From Bacteroidales bacterium (GTDB taxonomy: Bacteria; Bacteroidota; Bacteroidia; Bacteroidales; UBA7960): 6,217 nt of DNA. Where the stretch lies: NCBI GenBank assembly GCA_007131895.1, contig SLPR01000161.1, forward strand, positions 1 to 6,217. Reading direction: 5' to 3'. The notes below the pieces were generated by a model. The model was not told the DNA's origin, did no database searches, and was given only the letters and a program-made list of their open reading frames with translations. Each line of letters opens with the position of its first letter. Position 1 is the stretch's first letter. The position numbers were made by a program, and so were the translations under genes. Shown one piece after another: positions 1-6,152 of this stretch.

Positions 1-2
1 AA

Positions 3-200
3 AACAATGTGACCATTTCCTCCGCGGAAACCATCAACAAAATTGAAATCACAGACATCACCGGAAAAATGGTTTACCATAGCATCACACAGGATACAGA
101 AAACCTGGTTTCATTAGCAGGCTGGGAAAATGGAATTTATATTGTCAGGATCTTCACCTCAAACCAGGTGTTCCTTAAAAAGTTGCACGTGCAAAAATAA
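3..200 (+). CDS. C-terminal fragment of a T9SS-secreted protein (type A sorting domain)
   Basis: The frame is open from the left edge to a TAA at 198-200, giving 65 residues; the start and the functional part of the protein lie outside the window. The visible piece has the pattern of the type A C-terminal sorting domain of the Bacteroidota type IX secretion system: a strand reading IEITDITGKMV, a spacer, then GIYIVRI, and a basic end KKLHVQK. In this family the tail targets a Sec-exported cargo to the outer-membrane T9SS, where it is normally removed and the cargo is released or anchored. The cargo (protease, glycosidase, adhesin or other) cannot be told from this fragment. The GTG at 9-11 is an internal codon, not a start. 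The gene converges on the minus-strand operon beyond the hairpin region. Confidence 0.88.
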   Translation, partial: NNVTISSAETINKIEITDITGKMVYHSITQDTENLVSLAGWENGIYIVRIFTSNQVFLKKLHVQK

Positions 201-227
201 AGCACGCCCTTACCGGCATATTTTTAA

Positions 228-266
228 TGGCGGGGCCACTCCTGGTGACCCCGCCACTATTTTCAG
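228..266 (+). terminator. Possible terminator hairpin after the T9SS-cargo gene
   Basis: Twenty-seven bases after the stop codon, TGGCGGGG (228-235) pairs perfectly with CCCCGCCA (249-256). An inner CAC/GTG stem sits beyond one mismatch, and the sequence then runs CTATTTTCAG. A GC-rich stem with a short T-run fits intrinsic termination of plus-strand transcription. On the minus strand the mismatch becomes a T-G wobble, giving a 12-bp stem with a 5-base loop, so the element may serve both convergent units or may belong to the repeat array that follows. The T-run is weak on both strands. Confidence 0.45.
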
Positions 267-273
267 CACTGTG

Positions 274-302
274 GTCAGACGACTTCCAGCTCGTCCGACT
301 AC
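274..302 (-). repeat. REP-like element: GTAG plus imperfect palindrome
   Basis: On the minus strand GTAG (302-299) runs directly into a hairpin whose arms are GTCGGACGA and TCGTCTGAC around the loop GCTGGAAG, with one G-T wobble. A GTAG or GTGG tetranucleotide at the 5' foot of an imperfect palindrome is the defining layout of REP sequences mobilised by RAYT (Y1-family) transposases, as in E. coli. No RAYT gene lies in the window, so the assignment rests on layout alone; copies elsewhere in the genome would be needed to prove it. Confidence 0.45.
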
Positions 303-498
303 TAATCTTATGCATTAGCCCGGACGGGAACTTAGAGTCCCGACCGGGCAAGGGTTCTCGTCCGGTGGCGACCAGGGTTCGCCTCCGTGCTAAATGAAGT
401 ATTTTGTTTCACTTTCTTAACTTCCAGTGAGACAGAATTAACCAAAGCTTACATTACTGCAGCTTCATGCTCAACAAGCACAAGTTGTAACACAGCGC

Positions 499-2436
499 TC
501 ACTCCCTCACAAACACAACTCCCTGCCTGTCGGCGCGGGCAACAGACTGCATAAAGCGGAAAAATTCACCGTATTGCTCTGCATCAAACAACCCACCGAA
601 AGTTTCCAGCCGCCGGGTATAAATCACGGCATTTCCCTCCACAGAAATACGGCTGCTGAAAACGGCAAAGTCAGATTCAAAATCATAATCGGCCTGGATA
701 GATTCCGGAGTGTATCCCGTGGGAATTTCCACATAAAGGGTATCGGTGTAGAGGGTAGGATATTTTAATTCAAAAGGAGTTTGACGGTTGCGGATACGGG
801 GTGCATTAAAGCCACCCGTGCTGAAGATAGTCAAAGGCATCATAAGCCTGGTATCGCTCACCGTTGCAATGGATCGAAGCTCAGCTTCCAGGGAAATCAA
901 AGTGCGGGGGCTGTCAGTAACCTCATTTACAATGTAAAAGTCAGTAACGTTGTAATTGGGAAGTTTCACCTGCTGTAAAAGCCATTGTTTCTGTCTGTTG
1001 GAATCCCATCTCTCCAGGTGAGCATAGTCAGGAAAATGAACGCCCCCCATGGCAAAATTCACATGGGCTGTTCCATGGCCATTACCATCCACCTTAAGAG
1101 TTGCGCTGGATGCAATGACATTTTCATCCTGATGATAGGCCGGGGTTCTTGTCAGCTTCCCCCCTTCCTCCGTAATCAGTAAAACGGGTCGATCATCAGA
1201 AGAATCCCCCAAATGACCAAAGGGGGCAAAAGTTTCTGTACACTCCAGCCATACAGTATCATTCTCCAGCGGTACGCATAAAATCGCATGATTGAACTGA
1301 CTTACCGGAAAATCCTCCTGCACATAACGATAACGTCCCACACCTGCATGTACCAGGGTATAATGCGAGGGGATGCCCACCGCCTTCAGCATGGCCATTG
1401 TGTAATTGGTCAATGCCTTGCAGTCGCCATAACCGGTGCGATCGGTGGTGGTGGCATCAAAGGGTTGAAAGCCTCCAATACCCAGTGCAATATTCACATA
1501 ACGGGTGCGGGCCTGCATAAACTCATAGATGGCTTTGGTCTTTTCACGGTCATCCTCCATGTCTTTCACCATGTCTTGTAAAAAGGCAACCCTGTCGTGC
1601 GGAAGCTGATCCCGCCCTTTGTTCAACTGCCATATCCATTGGCCAAACTCCTGCCATGAATGGTTATTGCCCGCATAGCTGTCATATTCAAAACGGTCGG
1701 TGGAAAACAGAACTCCGGGAGCCACCTCTCTGAAACCGGGCGACAGATACTCCCTGGGCAAAGGCTTCAAATTATCAAACTGCCAGGTGAGCGTTTTGGT
1801 ATTGCGTTGCCCCTGTTGTGGCTCTGTGTCATGATTGGCCAGGCGATAGAAGATTTCCATGTCTTCGGGGAATTCCACAGAAAGTTTTGCTTTTTCTACT
1901 CCACGATCATAACCCATATGAGGAAAAAATGACAAGGCGTGAAATAATCCTCGCGAAAAGGAGGTTTCATATACATATTTTACGGTATAGGGATAGGTAG
2001 AAATGCGGGGTTCGAAATACATTACCCGGTTGTCTTCATACAGGGAAAAACTCTGGAAATTGCTGGTGTCTTCGAGGTCACGCCTTCTGATTCTTCTTAC
2101 CTGGTTGCCCCGGGCATCGTAAATTTCTCCTGAATGAAGCCTCACGCTGGAGTGCATATCATAAGGCATGACAAGGATATCGTGCCCTTTGCCATTCTCA
2201 TTGAGGATTGTTACCACGATCTCACGCTTCAAAACAAAACTTCCTGGCCCCTCCACTACCACATGCATATTGTTAACCCGGTAAACCACATTGGCATCCT
2301 GAAGCAATGATTCGGGTATGGCTGATGCAGGATAATTCCCTGCCATGCTGCCGCCCTGGAAAAGGACTGTCAGCATTATCAACCAAAGACCGGGAGGAAT
2401 CAACCCGGACAGAAAGATTTTTTTACATTTTCCCAT
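499..2436 (-). CDS. Exported DUF3857/transglutaminase-like protein with intact triad
   Basis: Protein of 645 residues. An N-terminal signal peptide (basic MGKCKK, hydrophobic core about 12-27) predicts export to the periplasm or outer surface. Regions in order: DUF3857-like N-terminal beta domain (about 45-235), transglutaminase-like core (about 285-405), and a C-terminal beta-rich part (about 440-640) resembling DUF3858. The core keeps the papain-like signature: Cys339 in GYGDCKALT, His383 in FNHAI, and an acidic residue Glu398 in VWLECTETF. From memory, Glu in place of Asp is common in this Bacteroidota subgroup. Fold-level chemistry would be thiol-based acyl transfer or peptide hydrolysis; the substrate is unknown. 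The ATG at 2436 gives the signal peptide and lies 51 bases after the previous gene's stop, with no clear Shine-Dalgarno, as usual in this phylum. It is the second gene of a minus-strand operon. The family assignment is confident; an actual enzymatic role is inferred. Confidence 0.9.
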   Translation of the reverse strand: MGKCKKIFLSGLIPPGLWLIMLTVLFQGGSMAGNYPASAIPESLLQDANVVYRVNNMHVVVEGPGSFVLKREIVVTILNENGKGHDILVMPYDMHSSVRLHSGEIYDARGNQVRRIRRRDLEDTSNFQSFSLYEDNRVMYFEPRISTYPYTVKYVYETSFSRGLFHALSFFPHMGYDRGVEKAKLSVEFPEDMEIFYRLANHDTEPQQGQRNTKTLTWQFDNLKPLPREYLSPGFREVAPGVLFSTDRFEYDSYAGNNHSWQEFGQWIWQLNKGRDQLPHDRVAFLQDMVKDMEDDREKTKAIYEFMQARTRYVNIALGIGGFQPFDATTTDRTGYGDCKALTNYTMAMLKAVGIPSHYTLVHAGVGRYRYVQEDFPVSQFNHAILCVPLENDTVWLECTETFAPFGHLGDSSDDRPVLLITEEGGKLTRTPAYHQDENVIASSATLKVDGNGHGTAHVNFAMGGVHFPDYAHLERWDSNRQKQWLLQQVKLPNYNVTDFYIVNEVTDSPRTLISLEAELRSIATVSDTRLMMPLTIFSTGGFNAPRIRNRQTPFELKYPTLYTDTLYVEIPTGYTPESIQADYDFESDFAVFSSRISVEGNAVIYTRRLETFGGLFDAEQYGEFFRFMQSVARADRQGVVFVRE

Positions 2437-2487
2437 AACTGAACAAATACTGCAGGATACCTCTGCTTAAAAGACACCGAAAAAAAC

Positions 2488-4524
2488 CTATAACTTCTTC
2501 AATACGATGGCACGTGCCTCTTCTTCCACCACATTGGCGAAAAATTCACGCAACAAGGGATATTCTTCCGAAAGAAACAATGGCTTGCGTATATCCAGCA
2601 CTACACTTACCACCACATTGCCCTCCATGTTTACCGTGGAAGAGAACAGATAGGAGGCAGACCGATCGGGCAACATAAATCTTTTGTTATCGGGCAGTTC
2701 ATCCACTTCATACCCTTCAGGTACATCGATAATCACATAGAATGACCTTTTGAAGGGAAAAATAAAGTCCACCGGAAACTGTCTCTCTTCCAGCCGGAAG
2801 GGATTGCTACCATGCCTGTCGTTGAGCAGGGGGTGCAGGTAAATCACATCTTTGGGGGCGTTATCTGTTGCCGGAATCTCAAATTTATAGGTACTTTCCA
2901 GGGGTTCTGACCAATCCAGCAGGTTATCTACCTGGTAATCTATCAGTTCTGCCCCGGAAAAAGATGATTCCACATCGTCCATGTAAGCCTCATGATTAAT
3001 GAACTTATTCAAATTTTGCTGATGTCTCAGCCTGTGGTAGTTGGTTTTATTTTTTTTCATTTCTGCACGCATGGAACCATCCGGGTTTACCGTTAGATGG
3101 GTCCGGGTATTGGTGTAGTTGTCCTGGAAGGGAATTAACTCCACCCATCCACTCCTCCTCTCTGAAATGATTCGTCCCTGTCCGTTGAGACACCGTTCGG
3201 GAAGCAAAAACCACGGAGTATTTTTATCAGTGGCATCCAGCAGGTAAATTTTGTCGTCGACCCTTACGGAAGCTATCACATAATTGAACTTATCGAGCAT
3301 GATCTGGGCGGGGTTGATCATACCATGGCTGCGGGTACTCAATATCACTGGGTCAGCATCCAGACCAAGCTCAGTGAGCAACAAAACCAGCAACAGGTTG
3401 ATATCGGCCACATTGCCCTCTCCGGCAGACCAGGCCCTTCGCAGGTTGCGGCTCTGGGCGTACACACCTGCCCTGTCGTTCCAGTGCATGTGCTTCTGCA
3501 CCAGCTGGTGTGCAGCAATGGCACGTTGCAAGGGTTCGGGATGGCTCTGGGACAGCGCCTCTGCCTCATCCCGCAAAAATCCGGAACGATTCAGCAGCCG
3601 TCCAAAAGACTCAGAACGAAGAAGGGTTTGGCTCACCTTTTCCCAGTTGCTGCTGAAATCCCTCCCCCTGCCATAGGGCCAGTAAAAAGAGAGCAGCTCA
3701 TGCTCTATCCTCGATACATAATTGATGGCTGCGTTCATATGGGGCTCAGTGGTGAAAGCCGGAACGTTTTCCATACGGTAAATTACAATATTCTCCTGAT
3801 ACTCTACCTTACTGCTGTGCCTGGTCTTCCTGCCCATAACCCCTGTCTCCTCCCAGGTTGCAGTAAAATTTTGCCCCCTTTGGTCTCTATGGATGTTATT
3901 TAAAGGCAAAAAACCCTGCATCAGCGGTTTATAAGTATAGTATTCGGGTGTATAAAACCTTACTTCACTAAACCTTGCGGGATACTGTCTCTGGAACGAC
4001 CACTCCGGCAACGTAAAAAGGAAAGGAGAAACGATGGTGTATTCTATCTCGAAAACAGTTCCCTCGCGCACATCAGGAAGGGTAAAATTGATGCGGGTAA
4101 GATTGTCACTTATCTCTTCCTGAAAAACATCTCCCCTGCTGAAACGGGTACGCTGCACACGATTGCCTTCGTGATTATACACCCGTGCACGCAATTGAGT
4201 AAGACGCTCCCTGTCGGAACCGGAAGAATGGATGGGAAGCCTGAAATCAGCCAGACCCGATGCATCCATGTGAAAGATTTTCACCCTCAGATGCCGTTTG
4301 AAATGAGACTGAAAACCATGTTCGTTATGGTACCTGAATTCTACTACCCCATAATCCCCCAAAATGACGGCCTTGGCTGAACTGTCGGCCTCCCAGTGGG
4401 TCATTTTCAAATCTTCCGTATCTATGCGGCCATAACGCATGGGTGCACGCTGCCCCAAAACAGATTGTGCAAAAACCGTCATAAGGATGATCCATCCTGT
4501 GTAAAGTGCAATCCTGATTCGCAT
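2488..4524 (-). CDS. Exported DUF3857/transglutaminase-fold protein, probable pseudoenzyme
   Basis: Protein of 678 residues from the ATG at 4524. That start puts a signal peptide at the N-terminus (MRIRIALYTG then a hydrophobic stretch to about residue 23, likely cut near VLG-Q). An in-frame ATG at 4599 would add 25 residues before it and is less likely. The order mirrors the downstream gene: DUF3857-like domain (about 50-245), helical linker, transglutaminase-like core (about 325-440), beta-rich C-terminal part (about 470-670). Aligned by eye with the downstream protein, the catalytic Cys of GDCKAL is Val372 (in GNVADIN) and the His of FNHAI is Tyr415 (in FNYVIA). Only Asp430 in YLLDATDK survives. 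Cysteine chemistry is therefore unlikely; binding, scaffolding or partnering with the downstream protein is a better guess. The strongly conserved-looking LLDATDK and LLPERCLNGQGR stretches argue for a functional protein, not decay. First gene of the operon. Confidence 0.87.
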   Translation of the reverse strand: MRIRIALYTGWIILMTVFAQSVLGQRAPMRYGRIDTEDLKMTHWEADSSAKAVILGDYGVVEFRYHNEHGFQSHFKRHLRVKIFHMDASGLADFRLPIHSSGSDRERLTQLRARVYNHEGNRVQRTRFSRGDVFQEEISDNLTRINFTLPDVREGTVFEIEYTIVSPFLFTLPEWSFQRQYPARFSEVRFYTPEYYTYKPLMQGFLPLNNIHRDQRGQNFTATWEETGVMGRKTRHSSKVEYQENIVIYRMENVPAFTTEPHMNAAINYVSRIEHELLSFYWPYGRGRDFSSNWEKVSQTLLRSESFGRLLNRSGFLRDEAEALSQSHPEPLQRAIAAHQLVQKHMHWNDRAGVYAQSRNLRRAWSAGEGNVADINLLLVLLLTELGLDADPVILSTRSHGMINPAQIMLDKFNYVIASVRVDDKIYLLDATDKNTPWFLLPERCLNGQGRIISERRSGWVELIPFQDNYTNTRTHLTVNPDGSMRAEMKKNKTNYHRLRHQQNLNKFINHEAYMDDVESSFSGAELIDYQVDNLLDWSEPLESTYKFEIPATDNAPKDVIYLHPLLNDRHGSNPFRLEERQFPVDFIFPFKRSFYVIIDVPEGYEVDELPDNKRFMLPDRSASYLFSSTVNMEGNVVVSVVLDIRKPLFLSEEYPLLREFFANVVEEEARAIVLKKL

Positions 4525-4751
4525 AACAAAAGTGTTTTTGGTGTAAATAAATCCCCTCTTCACCTCACAAACCGAATAGAAAGGCCTGCCCTCCGACATA
4601 TATTCGGGGCTAAAATAAGCAAATATTTGTTAATTGATGGTGGTTGATGGAATTTTTTTTGTCATTTTTAACTATAGACAAAACCCATGAGTTGCAGGGT
4701 CAGGATTGAACCCGAGTTAACATTTTGTAACCAACAAAGTATTATGAATAA

Positions 4752-4759
4752 CAAAGGTA
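4752..4759 (-). promoter_or_regulatory. Candidate -7 box for the DUF3857 operon
   Basis: On the minus strand this reads TACCTTTG, an exact match to the Bacteroidota -7 consensus TAnnTTTG. I see no TTTG box at the expected 19-21 base distance upstream. Transcription from here would leave a leader of roughly 220 bases before the operon's first start codon. It is the best candidate found on that strand between 4525 and 4800, but a match this short can arise by chance in AT-rich DNA. Confidence 0.3.
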
Positions 4760-4821
4760 ACAGGCAACAATATTTCATATAATAAGTTCGATTTAAAACA
4801 CAGGGTAAGTTAAATTATATT

Positions 4822-4829
4822 TATATTTG
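4822..4829 (+). promoter_or_regulatory. Weak candidate -7 box, plus strand
   Basis: The sequence TATATTTG matches TAnnTTTG exactly but lies in an AT-rich run with no properly spaced TTTG upstream. It is more than 300 bases from the start of the barrel gene. It would make a long leader that includes the repeat and hairpin at 5043-5155. Confidence 0.2.
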
Positions 4830-5042
4830 ATGATTAATAAGAGACTGTCATGGTTAAGTAAGGGTAGATTTACAATGTTAAACAACCTGCTTTTGTGCTT
4901 AAAGCCTGAATAAAACCGGCGGCATTACATTCCCGCTTTTGGCGCTGATGCACCCATTTTTGACAATTCTCATATTCAACTATACCAGGATAAAAAACCA
5001 GTTAAGGAATTCAATCTTACTATCAAAACAAATCAAATTGAA

Positions 5043-5067
5043 TTAATAAAAATTTGAACAGATGAAA
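5043..5067 (+). repeat. Direct repeat, left copy, with a mini-frame
   Basis: This copy matches 5131-5155 at 24 of 25 positions; the only change is A for T at 5052. The right copy contains the start codon of the barrel gene, so this copy carries the same ATG (5062-5064) and upstream bases 88 bases earlier. Here the frame reads Met-Lys-Pro-Pro and stops at 5074-5076. It could be a leader peptide or simply a duplicated gene start. The offset of 88 is not a multiple of three. Confidence 0.75.
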
Positions 5068-5124
5068 CCTCCATGATTAAGCATTAAACACACACGAGCA
5101 TGATCATAAAGGAGGTTCCATCTG
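5059..5124 (+). promoter_or_regulatory. Long leader hairpin enclosing a perfect Shine-Dalgarno
   Basis: CAGATGAAACCTCC (5059-5072) pairs with GGAGGTTCCATCTG (5111-5124) at 13 of 14 positions. Past a 3-base bulge, ATGAT (5073-5077) pairs with ATCAT (5103-5107), giving about 18 pairs around a 25-base loop. The right arm carries AAAGGAGGT (5108-5116), a full match to the anti-Shine-Dalgarno, yet no start codon follows at normal spacing. The left arm overlaps the first direct repeat. It may be a regulatory leader of the barrel gene or a tiny palindromic insertion. Confidence 0.5.
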
Positions 5125-5130
5125 ACCACT

Positions 5131-5155
5131 TTAATAAAATTTTGAACAGATGAAA
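5131..5155 (+). repeat. Direct repeat, right copy, spanning the barrel-gene start
   Basis: Second copy of the 25-base repeat at 5043-5067. Its last bases hold the ATG (5150-5152) and the first codon of the 5150-5671 gene. The A/T-rich bases before the ATG lack a Shine-Dalgarno, in line with Bacteroidota starts. Confidence 0.75.
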
Positions 5156-5671
5156 AAACGAAATAATTTTTTTCAGAATCTTTTGCTGTGTGGCATAATG
5201 TTAATCTGTGGCACCAATTTATCATCAGGCCAGGAAAAGTTAAACATTACAGCAGGGATAGGTACGCCTGAATTACTGAATGTGGGCTTACGGCTTCAGC
5301 ACAACCAGACACAATTTGGCCTGTCAATCGGGTCGTTGCCTTTAGACGATGAAAGTATAATTTCTTTTTCAGGTGATGTGTATTACCATTTTGCAGGATC
5401 ATCAATTTTATCAGAAAGAAAACCCTGGTATGCAAGAACCGGCCTGACTTATTTGCGACACGAAACAAATACTTTTATTGATAAATACGTCTATTTGAAT
5501 ATACGAATGGGCAGAGATTTCCATATTTCGGAAAAATTTGGGGTAAACATGGATGTGGGTATTTCTTTTGAGTTGTATAATGACAGAACCCAAATAGAGC
5601 CCTCAAACGGATGGAGATTTGATTTTCCTGTACTCCCCTCTCTGGGAATCGCATTTTTTTATCGGATTTGA
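5150..5671 (+). CDS. Small exported protein, probable 8-stranded outer-membrane barrel
   Basis: Protein of 173 residues that I do not recognise as a named family. It begins with a signal peptide: MKKRNN, a hydrophobic run about 11-20, then LSSGQ, with likely cleavage near 27-28. The cysteine in LICG is not preceded by a lipobox, so a lipoprotein is unlikely. The mature part has alternating polar/hydrophobic strands that I place near 31-38, 42-50, 55-63, 70-81, 93-104, 113-126, 130-143 and 162-173, ending in an aromatic-rich strand FFYRI. Eight strands in about 145 residues is the size of OmpA- or OmpW-like barrels. Its base composition is more AT-rich than the operon to the left, and it stands alone. 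The ATG at 5150 is chosen because it gives the signal peptide. Its stop lies 3 bases before the duplicated tRNA-end repeat. Function unknown. Confidence 0.72.
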   Translation: MKKRNNFFQNLLLCGIMLICGTNLSSGQEKLNITAGIGTPELLNVGLRLQHNQTQFGLSIGSLPLDDESIISFSGDVYYHFAGSSILSERKPWYARTGLTYLRHETNTFIDKYVYLNIRMGRDFHISEKFGVNMDVGISFELYNDRTQIEPSNGWRFDFPVLPSLGIAFFYRI

Positions 5672-5674
5672 GAT

Positions 5675-5711
5675 AAAAACAAAAGCCCGTCAACGGAAAA
5701 GTTGACAGGCT
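5675..5711 (-). terminator. Second copy of the tRNA terminator, facing the barrel gene
   Basis: On the minus strand AGCCTGTCAAC pairs with GTTGACGGGCT around TTTTCC, with one T-G wobble, followed by TTTGTTTTT. It is the duplicate of the terminator at 5816-5854. On the plus strand the wobble becomes a C-A mismatch and no T-run follows, so it would end barrel-gene transcripts poorly. Confidence 0.7.
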
Positions 5712-5739
5712 AAGTTCAATTAGTAGCGGGGACAGGATT
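5675..5739 (-). repeat. Duplicated tRNA-fMet 3' end plus terminator, distal copy
   Basis: This 65-base segment equals 5818-5882 at 64 of 65 positions (A at 5719, C at 5862), with an offset of 143 bases. On the minus strand it contains the last 16 bases of the initiator tRNA (5724-5739), a short spacer and the whole terminator hairpin. Near identity implies a recent event or ongoing gene conversion. A duplicated tRNA 3' end is the typical trace of integrase-mediated insertion, but only 78 bases separate the copies. Confidence 0.9.
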
Positions 5740-5817
5740 ATTCGGCCCTAAAGGCCTCATGAGCTCGTCGCTGAAAAAGCTCCTCGGTTCGAACCTGGCG
5801 ACTTCGGTGGGGTACAA
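5724..5817 (-). pseudogene. Scrambled tRNA-fMet-like remnant
   Basis: Read on the minus strand, the block starts with CCGAAGTCGCCAGG then TTCGAACC, which resembles the variable loop and T-arm of the intact tRNA (CCGAAGGTCGCAGG then TTCGAATCC). Next come GAGGAGC, a short run, and GACGAGCTCATGAGG, resembling its D-arm and anticodon region. Last is the perfect 16-base tRNA 3' end (5739-5724). The parts are out of order and the anticodon stem no longer pairs, so this cannot be a working tRNA. The block also holds the palindromes GGTTCGAACC (5786-5795), CTCATGAG (5756-5763) and the hairpin GGCC-CTAAA-GGCC (5744-5756). Successive duplications of the tRNA unit with decay are one origin; a small mobile insertion is another. 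Confidence 0.5.
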
Positions 5818-5854
5818 AAAAACAAAAGCCCGTCAACGGAAAAGTTGACAGGCT
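5816..5854 (-). terminator. Rho-independent terminator of the tRNA-fMet gene
   Basis: On the minus strand the stem AGCCTGTCAAC / GTTGACGGGCT (5854-5827), with a single T-G wobble and the loop TTTTCC, is followed by TTTGTTTTTTT. It begins 13 bases after the tRNA 3' end. This is a textbook intrinsic terminator in the tRNA's orientation. Confidence 0.85.
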
Positions 5855-5866
5855 AAGTTCACTTAG

Positions 5867-5882
<16 letters not shown>
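5818..5882 (-). repeat. Duplicated tRNA-fMet 3' end plus terminator, tRNA-linked copy
   Basis: Parent copy of the 65-base repeat, contiguous with the intact tRNA. It runs from the T-loop (5882) through the tRNA 3' end (5867) and the downstream terminator. The repeat therefore reaches about 48 bases past the tRNA, longer than the usual T-arm-to-end identity block of an integrase core site. Confidence 0.9.
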
Positions 5883-5938
<56 letters not shown>

Positions 5939-6018
5939 ATATATCTTGAAAGCTGTTTGCTTTGTATTTCTTAAGAACTTTTGCAGATTCGGAAATTTTC
6001 TTCCCTCATTTGCAGGTG

Positions 6019-6049
6019 CAAAGATACGCATTTTTTCCACGCAGACAAA
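6019..6049 (-). promoter_or_regulatory. Bacteroidota sigma-ABfr promoter of tRNA-fMet
   Basis: On the minus strand TTTG (6049-6046) is followed after exactly 19 bases by TATCTTTG (6026-6019). This matches the full Bacteroidota housekeeping consensus TTTG-N19-21-TAnnTTTG. It points at the tRNA gene, with transcription expected to begin near 6010. Confidence 0.8.
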
Positions 6050-6078
6050 CTATGCCCTCTTTTTTTAAATAAAAGTTG

Positions 6079-6086
6079 TACTTTTG
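6079..6086 (+). promoter_or_regulatory. Candidate -7 box of the era promoter
   Basis: TACTTTTG matches TAnnTTTG exactly and sits 67 bases before the era start. I find no TTTG at the expected upstream distance; the bases there are a T-run. The predicted leader contains GGGG-GTAT-CCCC (about 6098-6109), a 4-bp hairpin too short to assign a role. The box lies about 30 bases from the divergent tRNA promoter. Confidence 0.55.
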
Positions 6087-6152
6087 TAGTCACTTCGGGG
6101 GGTATCCCCTTATTTATCAGCATTTTTCAATGCAAAAAAATAATTTTCAATT

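Larger units (their letters stand above)
228..387 (-). repeat. Array of five hairpins, REP-like or structured RNA
   Basis: Five inverted repeats fill about 160 bases. H1 is 228-256, with an 8-bp outer stem. H2 is 274-299: GTCAGACGA against TCGTCCGAC. H3 is 302-318: CTAAT against ATTAG. H4 is 319-348: CCCGGACGGGA against TCCCGACCGGG with one A-A mismatch. H5 is 363-387: CGGTGGCGA against TCGCCTCCG with one T-T mismatch. H2, H3 and H4 abut with almost no spacer. In H1 and H2 the imperfect position is A-C on the plus strand but a T-G wobble on the minus strand, so minus is probably the folding strand. The block is far more GC-rich than the flanking non-coding DNA. It sits between convergent genes, the usual place for REP/BIME-type elements. 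A 3'-UTR or independent small RNA is the alternative. In the remaining 388-498 I see no gene and no clear terminator for the operon. Confidence 0.6.
4525..5149. other. AT-rich divergent intergenic region without a convincing gene
   Basis: This 625-base stretch separates the minus-strand operon from the plus-strand barrel gene. It is clearly more AT-rich than the operon and has no open frame with protein-like composition. It holds -7-like boxes facing both ways and, at its right end, the direct repeat and hairpin listed separately. A 12-codon frame begins at the ATG at 4876 and looks incidental. The middle part (about 4860-5030) shows nothing else that I can support. Confidence 0.6.

Noticed and set aside
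130..318. Plus-strand 62-residue frame running from the T9SS tail into the hairpins
   Set aside because: It overlaps the sorting-domain frame and then runs through hairpin DNA; its composition is not protein-like.
3325..3903. Plus-strand 192-residue open frame inside the first operon gene
   Set aside because: It lies wholly antisense to a well-supported DUF3857 gene, with no family features and no leader; a shadow of GC-richer coding sequence.
4525..4599. 25-residue N-terminal extension of the first operon gene from the ATG at 4599
   Set aside because: It would bury the signal peptide 25 residues inside the protein; the ATG at 4524 gives a normal signal peptide.
4690..4720. Bases resembling a tRNA T-arm (minus strand GGGTTCAATCC)
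   Set aside because: No 5-bp stem closes the loop and no acceptor or anticodon arm is present.
4960..4986. TTGACA and TATACC resembling a sigma-70 promoter
   Set aside because: The spacing is only 15 bases, and Bacteroidota use a different promoter consensus.
5760..5849. 29-codon plus-strand frame starting MSSSLKK across the tRNA remnant and repeat
   Set aside because: It is a translation of tRNA-like and terminator sequence, the kind of over-call often seen at tRNA loci; no independent coding signal.
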